Shown piece after piece: positions 6,855-11,651 of a stretch of DNA of 11,651 nucleotides. Both the position numbers and the translations under genes were made by a program. The stretch covers positions 1 through 11,651 of the forward strand of contig JBGTKH010000425.1 in assembly GCA_041744735.1 (NCBI GenBank), read 5' to 3'. Numbering within the stretch: position 1 is the first letter of the stretch; each line of letters starts with the position of its first letter. The notes beneath the pieces were generated by a model. That model worked only from the letters and a program-made list of their open reading frames with translations. It did not search any database and had not been told where the DNA came from. This DNA comes from JBGTKH01 sp041744735 (GTDB lineage: Bacteria; Planctomycetota; Planctomycetia; Pirellulales; Pirellulaceae).

Positions 6855-7079
6855 TTAGCCTTTGCGTCGCTTCGTGCCTTTCCGTCCCGTTTGGCGCTGG
6901 CGAGACGCATCACGAATCTCGTCCAGCGACGTTCGATTGACCCACGCTCGTCGCTCTTGAACGTAGTCGCCTCGTCCGTTTTCGAATTGCTGGAGAAAGC
7001 GGACCATCCCGGCGCGGCCCAAACGCTCGCGCAGCGCCTCCAGCCCTGCTTGCCGAATTTCTTCAAGTGTTTTCGGCAT
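6855..7079 (-). CDS. Small conserved-looking basic protein, 74 aa, unknown function
   Basis: I do not know a function. The product starts with a predicted helix (PKTLEEIRQAGLEALRERLG, 2-21). A block GMVRFLQQFENGRGDY (24-39) follows, then ERRAWV and a strongly basic tail rich in K and R (residues 60-74). From memory, short proteins with the block G-M-V-R-F-L-Q-Q-F-E-x-G-x-G-D-Y occur next to HicB-like genes in cyanobacteria and other phyla; I could not check this. The ATG at 7079 has AGGGAG about nine bases upstream. It contains no histidine and none of the HicA active-site pattern, so it is not a HicA. The gene lies 17 bp after the GYQP microprotein and 46 bp before the HicB-like gene, which places it where a toxin partner would stand. 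An overlapping frame at 6836-7066 has lower coding quality. Confidence 0.72.
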   Translation of the reverse strand: MPKTLEEIRQAGLEALRERLGRAGMVRFLQQFENGRGDYVQERRAWVNRTSLDEIRDASRQRQTGRKGTKRRKG

Positions 7080-7096
7080 CGCCGCTCGCTCCCTGC

Positions 7097-7282
7097 TTAC
7101 TTCTTCGGCTCGGTAGGCTTTCCCGATGATGATTGCGGCGGTTGAATTGCTGTGCCACCTTTCGGTGGCGTTAGTTTCGGAGGCAGTGCGACCTGGGGCT
7201 GATAGCCGAATTCGCCGTCTGGCCCTTTTGGTTGATAACCGCGCGTCGATTCATTTCCTTTCGTCGGACGATTCGTCGCCAT
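7097..7282 (-). CDS. Proline-rich GYQP microprotein, 61 aa, unknown function
   Basis: The product is hydrophilic and apparently disordered: 11 prolines, two copies of GYQP (15-18 and 26-29), a TPPKGGT segment (38-44) and a lysine-rich end. There is no signal peptide or membrane helix. Its reality is supported by an excellent AGGAGA eight bases before the ATG at 7282 and by the fit between its neighbours. The first 32 bases overlap the 3' end of the membrane protein gene in another frame, so its ribosome site lies inside that gene and translational coupling is likely. I recall short GYxP, PPKGG-type peptides beside DUF6338 genes elsewhere, but cannot verify this. The repeated GYQP may be a short linear binding motif for the membrane protein's cytosolic domain; that is inference. 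Confidence 0.68.
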   Translation of the reverse strand: MATNRPTKGNESTRGYQPKGPDGEFGYQPQVALPPKLTPPKGGTAIQPPQSSSGKPTEPKK

Positions 7283-7898
7283 AGTTCAGTTCTCCTATCT
7301 TGCGAAACTCAATAACTGCGATCTGATCACCCATGATCAGCACACCGCCGGTATCTTCAACAGGAGCCCAATCGCCCGTTTCCAAAGGGCGAAATAGTTC
7401 CTCGAGGTAAAGATCCCGCGTTTCGGTGTCGCTCGCCGCGAACGACCTGGGTCCGAATAATCCGTATACCCGTTGTCCGTCTTTCAGTGTAACCAAAACC
7501 CAATATGGATGCCCACGGCTGAAATGCCAATCCCAGGCCAGGGCAATCGGGTGAACCGTGCGGATTCCAAACCGAGCGAAAAACCGCACGACTCCTTCAC
7601 GTTGCTGAAGCAGGCCGGAGACCACGCCCAGCGCCACCGGCGATACGAAAATTATGATTCCCAGGAAGATGCCGGCCCAGTACGGATGGTTCTGAGTCAA
7701 CCCGGCACGGAAGATGATGAATAGCGCCCACGACCAGATTCCGTGGTTGACGCAGCTCAAGGTAAGAAAGTGCAGGAACCGCACTTCCGTTGCCGCGCTT
7801 CGCCGCGGCACAAAAAGCGACAAAACGCCCGCCCAAATGAAACCCGGTACCAGAAATCCAGCGGTGAAGAACACAAAGTCAAAACTCTCGAAAGTCAC
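7251..7898 (-). CDS. DUF6338-like membrane protein with three TM segments
   Basis: The 215-residue product has three hydrophobic segments at about 8-30 (with PGFIWAG), 41-63 and 74-97. A soluble C-terminal domain follows with AWDWHFSRG (121-129), YWVLVTLKDGQRVYGLFG (132-149), FAAS and DLYLEEL. This pattern (three N-terminal helices, a W-D-x-x-F block, a V-T-L-K-D-G strand pair and a Y-L-E-E strand) matches my memory of the DUF6338 family, which has no established function. The start is GTG at 7898 with AAAGGGAG about seven bases upstream. It begins 27 bp after the restriction-modification gene ends, and its 3' end overlaps the GYQP gene, so all are probably co-transcribed. A role as membrane effector or as accessory to the restriction system is possible but rests on position alone. 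Confidence 0.8.
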   Translation of the reverse strand: MTFESFDFVFFTAGFLVPGFIWAGVLSLFVPRRSAATEVRFLHFLTLSCVNHGIWSWALFIIFRAGLTQNHPYWAGIFLGIIIFVSPVALGVVSGLLQQREGVVRFFARFGIRTVHPIALAWDWHFSRGHPYWVLVTLKDGQRVYGLFGPRSFAASDTETRDLYLEELFRPLETGDWAPVEDTGGVLIMGDQIAVIEFRKIGELNYGDESSDERK

Positions 7899-7925
7899 GA
7901 CTTGCTCCCTTTGCTCGGTTGGAAA

Positions 7926-10900
7926 TTATTTGGAAAATTTTGCGGTGGCCTCCTCGACGAGGCGGATTTCGGCGTCGGTCAGGCCGTAAAGCTGGTACAC
8001 CAGTTGGTCGATCTGCCGGTCCGTGGCCTCGATCTGCCGCTGGAGCGCCGTCTTCTCGTGGCCCGTCTTTGCCTTCGCAAGCTGCTGATGAAGTGCCAGC
8101 ATCTGCTCGACCAACTGCACCATGCGATTGTGACGTGATCGTTCCGGTGCTTTGTCAACGTCAACATCAGGTAACGCGATGTCTTCAATGTACTGCCGAT
8201 TCAACGCGATGTAGCCGCCGCGAAACAGCGAACTTGTGCGGCACAGCCAGAATGTTGTCAACCTGCAATTCAGCAGACCGAGCAGAAACAGGGGCGACCA
8301 TCCGACTTCAGCGTTCAATACGATCCCATAACCTCCGCCTCCGCCACCGCCGCTGCCGACAAAGTAATACTTTCCCTCGCCGTCCCAGGCAAAGCACGCT
8401 CCGTCAGCGATTGCGGGGGCGAGGATCTTGGGTTGCTCGAACCGCAAATGATTTTTCTTGTAGACGTAACCGTACCACGCCGCGCCAAGGCTCCCTTTGG
8501 CGCGAAGGACTAACCGAGCACGATTTGCTTGCAGGTATTCCCAGGTCAGCGGAAATCGTTGTTCATACTGATCGGCCGGAATGAGAGTTGAGGACTTGCC
8601 CGCGTTGTCATACGGAAAGATCAGGTGCTTGGGAGCCAGTGAAAGTGCGTAGCGTCGAATGTCGAGCGACCCTTTCAGAAACGGCTTGAGATGCGACGTT
8701 TCGAAAGCGTGCGTCTTTCCCGTGGCGACGGATTCGCACAGCAGTTGCGTCCTCTTGCGACCGACCTCGTTGACGATGAACACGTCGTCGGCATCGGTTT
8801 GCAGACCGACAAAGAGATGCGCAACGTCTTTCAATCGTCGCGAAAGTTGCGAAAGCCGCCGCATGACACTGGCCGCCGGGCCAACCTGGATGTTCCACGT
8901 CACGCCGTTGACGTCCTCGGCCAGGATTTCACCCCTTTCACCACGGCCCGACCTAATCCAGTCAGCAAGGTCGGTCACTTGTACGAAGCGGCAACGACTG
9001 CTGCGCTCCTTGGAAAGGAACAACAAGCAAGTGTAAGTGGTGGCAGACGCAAAGACTTGCTCGGAGCCAAAATGGACGATGTGCGACAGGTGTTTTCCTT
9101 CCGTCAAGTGAGTCCGCAATGGCTGCCCGTATGATGTGTTGAAAAACTTGTGAGGAAGAATGAATCCGAACTGGCCATTGGCATTGAGCAGCGAAAGACC
9201 GCGTTCGACGAACACCACGTAGATGTCGTAATTCCCTTTGCTCGCCGCAACGTACTTACCTTTGTAGAACTCGACCTCCGCCGGAGCCCACTCTTTCATC
9301 GTCTGAATGCGGATGTACGGCGGATTGCCGATCACCGCGTCGAAGCCGCCCGCCTTAAAAACTCCGGGGAATTCGGCGTGCCAGTCGAAGACGTTGATGC
9401 GCAGCCGTTGGTCGTCGTCGAACAGGCCCAACTGCTGGTTGTCGTAGAAGTCGGGGCCGATCAGGCTGTTGCCGCATTTGATGTTGCTGCCCAGATCGGG
9501 CAGCGCTCGCTCGTGCAGGAACCGCCGCTGGCGCTCGATCGACTCTTGGCTCTCGCCTTCCAGCACTTTCAACAACAGCGAGAGCTTGGTCACTTCGACC
9601 GCCTGCGCGTCGATGTCCACGCCGTAGATGTGGTCCAGCAGAATCCGCTTCCGCTCGGCCGTGGTCAGGCGGAAACTGCGCCGCGGTGGGTCGCTGGGCG
9701 ACTTCGGCTGGTCGTGAGGGAAGCGATCCGCGCCGCCGCGCGTTTCGTAAATGGGCGGATCTTTGCCCTTCAGCCAGCGGTCGGGATCGTTGTCGCTGTA
9801 CCACTTCAAATACCAATCGAGCAGATACTGATACGCGCCGATCAAGAACGAACCGCTGCCGCACGCCGGGTCGAGCACCGACAGCGGCGGCGAGCCTTTC
9901 GTGCGGCGAATTTGCCGCGGCGATTTGCCGTCGAGCAGCTTGCCGACGGTGTGCTGCACGATGTAATCGACGATGTACGTGGGCGTGTAGTAGACGCCGC
10001 CCGCTTTCTTCACCTCGGGCTTGTCCTCGACAACCGCCCGGTGGCCGCCGGTCAGGCGGATGACTTTTCCGAGGAACTGTTCGTACACCTGGCCGAGGAT
10101 GTCGGCGCCGAGCACCGAGAATTCGTACGGACTTTCCGGGTAGTAGAGGTGCTTGAGGATGTCCTTGAGCGGCTTGTCGTCGATGTCCAGCGACAGGGTC
10201 AGTTCGTCGGGTTCTTCGGCGCGGTGCTTTTCCTTTTCAAAATGGAACAGGCCCGAGTTGTAGCGCTCGTCGGCCTGCCGCAGCAGATCGCGCAGCCGCA
10301 GGTAAACTTGCGGGCCGTTAAGCAGCGCCTGCAGCCGCCCGTAGGGCTCGATGCCGCGGTCCTCGCAGATGCGCAGGAAGATGATGCGGTCGATCGTGCG
10401 CTGCACGGCGAAGTTTAACTCGCGCTGCGAAAGCTGCGCGTTGCGCACGGCGATGTTTTTGGCCAGCAGGTCCCGCCATTGTTCGATCTCGCCCAGAAAT
10501 GCCGCGTCCACTTCGGCCGTGCCGCGTTTGGCTCGTTTGGATTCGGCGTACTTGTCGAACGAGCCTTTCAAGATCGCTTCGCGCGAGAAGATCGAAGCGA
10601 TTTCGTCCCAGCGGACGGCGTACTGGTCGCAGGTGATGTACAGTGTGCGCGCGGTCGAGGCTTTGTCCGTGTTGACAGGCCGAATGCGGCAATCGTAGAT
10701 GGCCAACTCTTCAAAGTCCGTCAGGATGCTCAGCGGCAACTTGGCCGACCAGGCATAACGCCGCAATTGATAGGCGGGAGCCGGGTCGTCTTTCAAATTC
10801 ACCGAGGGCTTCTTCGCCTCAACAAAATACTTCCGCACGCCGCCGATCCGCAACGAATAGTCCGGGGCTTTGGTGGCCCCGCCGATTTTGATCGCGTCCT

Positions 10901-11096
10901 CGTGGACGACCTCTTTGTAAGCTTCGGCGTAACCCTGTTCGTTGTCGACGTCCCAACCCAGGGCCTTTAACAACGGGTCGAGGAACTCGCGCCGCAGTTG
11001 CGTTTCGTTGTAGTTGCCCGCACGATAATCGTCGCGGTGCAAAGCGAATCGCTCGACCAATCGGATCACTTCCTGCGGTGCGGACAAAGCGAACAC
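7926..11096 (-). CDS. Type IIG-like fused restriction endonuclease / N6-adenine DNA methyltransferase
   Basis: The 1056-residue product joins a nuclease, a methyltransferase and a specificity region. The N-terminal PD-(D/E)XK site is seen as D79 in APDYSL and E93-A-K95 in YFVEAKKP, after a conserved Q33-x-x-x-E37 helix. Methyltransferase motif I is DPACGSGSF (409-417) and motif IV is NPPY (591-594), the gamma-class N6-adenine arrangement. Residues about 730-985 resemble the TaqI-type C-terminal specificity domain and contain a run of seven glycines (916-922). The last 70 residues form a charged coiled coil ending IDQLVYQLYGLTDAEI, common in this family. One polypeptide of this kind both cuts and methylates DNA, so no partner subunit is needed. 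The start is uncertain: GTG at 11096 lies on top of GGGGAG, whereas TTG at 11087 has that site eight bases upstream. It heads the five-gene cluster. A BREX PglX identity is unlikely, given the nuclease domain and shorter length. Confidence 0.92.
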   Translation of the reverse strand: MFALSAPQEVIRLVERFALHRDDYRAGNYNETQLRREFLDPLLKALGWDVDNEQGYAEAYKEVVHEDAIKIGGATKAPDYSLRIGGVRKYFVEAKKPSVNLKDDPAPAYQLRRYAWSAKLPLSILTDFEELAIYDCRIRPVNTDKASTARTLYITCDQYAVRWDEIASIFSREAILKGSFDKYAESKRAKRGTAEVDAAFLGEIEQWRDLLAKNIAVRNAQLSQRELNFAVQRTIDRIIFLRICEDRGIEPYGRLQALLNGPQVYLRLRDLLRQADERYNSGLFHFEKEKHRAEEPDELTLSLDIDDKPLKDILKHLYYPESPYEFSVLGADILGQVYEQFLGKVIRLTGGHRAVVEDKPEVKKAGGVYYTPTYIVDYIVQHTVGKLLDGKSPRQIRRTKGSPPLSVLDPACGSGSFLIGAYQYLLDWYLKWYSDNDPDRWLKGKDPPIYETRGGADRFPHDQPKSPSDPPRRSFRLTTAERKRILLDHIYGVDIDAQAVEVTKLSLLLKVLEGESQESIERQRRFLHERALPDLGSNIKCGNSLIGPDFYDNQQLGLFDDDQRLRINVFDWHAEFPGVFKAGGFDAVIGNPPYIRIQTMKEWAPAEVEFYKGKYVAASKGNYDIYVVFVERGLSLLNANGQFGFILPHKFFNTSYGQPLRTHLTEGKHLSHIVHFGSEQVFASATTYTCLLFLSKERSSRCRFVQVTDLADWIRSGRGERGEILAEDVNGVTWNIQVGPAASVMRRLSQLSRRLKDVAHLFVGLQTDADDVFIVNEVGRKRTQLLCESVATGKTHAFETSHLKPFLKGSLDIRRYALSLAPKHLIFPYDNAGKSSTLIPADQYEQRFPLTWEYLQANRARLVLRAKGSLGAAWYGYVYKKNHLRFEQPKILAPAIADGACFAWDGEGKYYFVGSGGGGGGGYGIVLNAEVGWSPLFLLGLLNCRLTTFWLCRTSSLFRGGYIALNRQYIEDIALPDVDVDKAPERSRHNRMVQLVEQMLALHQQLAKAKTGHEKTALQRQIEATDRQIDQLVYQLYGLTDAEIRLVEEATAKFSK

Positions 11097-11137
11097 TCCC
11101 CGTGAGTAAAACCCGCCTCAATCATTCGTGCAGAGAG

Positions 11138-11166
11138 ATTATGACGCAAACCGACCGGCCTGCAAA
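11138..11166 (-). promoter_or_regulatory. Possible sigma70-type promoter for the restriction operon
   Basis: On the minus strand TTTGCA (11166-11161) and CATAAT (11143-11138) are spaced by 17 bases. They match the -35 consensus at four of six and the -10 consensus at five of six positions. Transcription would begin about 35-45 bases before the GTG/TTG start, with no gene between. The hexamers are read from sequence; activity is not shown, and sigma factor preferences in planctomycetes may differ. Confidence 0.4.
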
Positions 11167-11177
11167 GAATAGTTCGG

Positions 11178-11612
11178 TTAGTCGGCGTCCGACGACAGCG
11201 GCTTGACGGCGCCGCATTCTTGGCAGGAGGGGAGCAGCGAATGGCGGATGGCGTTGCAGGCGGTACAGGGGGCTGCTGCGCCACTTCACGACGAATACGC
11301 CGGCCACAATCAGCAGCGGCGTGAGAAAACAGAGCTTTAGCGTTGCCATCAGCAATTCGTGCTGGCGATAGAGCGACTGATATTCGCGCTGGATCGGCAC
11401 GCGCTTTTGCTGCAGTGTTTCATTCAGCTCCCGCTGCTGTTGCTTGAAGTCGCGAAGCTGCTCGTGCAGCCGCACGACGTCTTCGTTCAACTGCCGATGT
11501 CGTTCACAATGAATCCGAGCAGCCACTAGATCAACACGCCCTGGATGACCGCGAAGCCGCGCGCCAGCAGGCGCAGCGCCCAAGGGCCTTTGTTGGTGGG
11601 TGGTTGGGTCAC
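11178..11612 (-). pseudogene. Broken two-TM membrane protein with C-terminal zinc ribbon
   Basis: Three pieces of one protein can be read on the minus strand. From GTG at 11612 comes TQPPTNKGPWALRLLARGF and a hydrophobic VIQGVLI. An in-frame TAG interrupts it, and WLLGFIVNDIGS continues, then a stop. One frame over, a coiled coil (QLNEDVVRLHEQLRDF onward) leads into a second TM (LCFLTPLLIVAGVFVVKW). At a run of five G on the plus strand (11268-11272) the frame must move by +1 to reach a zinc ribbon, CTAC and CQEC 11 residues apart, ending at the TAA at 11178. First and last pieces share a frame and the middle does not. From memory, WLLGFxVxDIGSWPGP followed by a coiled coil typifies a planctomycete membrane protein; the SWPGP part is missing here, so a small deletion is likely. 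A single 153-residue open frame at 11122-11583 captures only the middle. Sequencing error could explain the G run but hardly all three lesions. Confidence 0.65.
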
Positions 11613-11651
11613 GAAGAATGCTCGCTAACGACTGTAGCTCGACTCTCTGAG

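Noticed and set aside
6836..7066. 76-residue minus-strand frame overlapping the 74-residue gene
   Set aside because: Weaker start context and no conserved-looking block, whereas the chosen frame has AGGGAG and the GMVRFLQQFE motif.
8331..8357. Glycine run in the restriction protein as a phase-variable repeat
   Set aside because: The codons are mixed GGN rather than one repeated unit, and glycine-rich loops occur at this place in TaqI-type specificity domains, so slippage switching is unlikely.
9150..10418. 422-residue plus-strand open frame opposite the restriction gene
   Set aside because: Lies wholly antisense to well-supported nuclease and methylase motifs, is rich in V, R, A, Q and D as GC-rich antisense frames are, and shows no domain I recognise.
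11122..11583. Single intact 153-residue gene at the right edge
   Set aside because: Only its middle (coiled coil and TM) looks like protein; the N-terminal membrane segment and the C-terminal zinc ribbon lie in another frame, so it is better read as part of a broken gene.

Overview
The window comes from a GC-rich bacterium, most likely a planctomycete of the Pirellulales type. The reasons are the mix of exported sugar-acid and amino-acid enzymes, short hairpin repeats with a TCC apex of a kind I associate with that group, and the similarity of the decayed membrane gene at the right edge to planctomycete proteins. The assignment is an inference from gene content; no rRNA or tRNA is present.

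Left half (1-6551): a catabolic locus. On the minus strand a glucarate-dehydratase-like enolase-superfamily enzyme (2229-3596), a D-aminoacylase-type amidohydrolase (463-2031) and the start of an MHS-family MFS transporter (1-437) run in one direction, and the last two are only 25 bp apart. Diverging on the plus strand is a DapA/NAL-superfamily lyase (5604-6551). It could act after the dehydratase, as in glucarate -> 5-dehydro-4-deoxyglucarate -> 2-oxoglutarate semialdehyde. An IS701-like insertion sequence (3709-5420) sits in the divergent intergenic region. It has 14-bp perfect terminal inverted repeats, a TTAG target duplication and a transposase split by a -1 frame change on a run of seven A. 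It landed between two inverted copies of a planctomycete-type palindrome.

Right half (6599-11612): a tightly packed minus-strand cluster that reads as a defence-type operon. A type IIG-like fused restriction-modification protein (7926-11096) is followed after 27 bp by a three-TM DUF6338-like membrane protein (7251-7898). A 61-aa proline-rich microprotein with two GYQP motifs overlaps the end of that gene by 32 bp. After 17 bp comes a 74-aa basic protein, and after another 46 bp a HicB-like antitoxin domain protein with no recognisable HicA. A plausible sigma70-type promoter lies just upstream of the restriction gene. Beyond it is the broken remnant of a two-TM, zinc-ribbon membrane protein (11178-11612).

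The most interesting candidate for an undescribed system is the four small genes carried downstream of the restriction-modification gene. The DUF6338/GYQP overlapping pair and the 74-aa/HicB pair stand out. A defence or self-immunity role for them is inferred only from position and operon structure.
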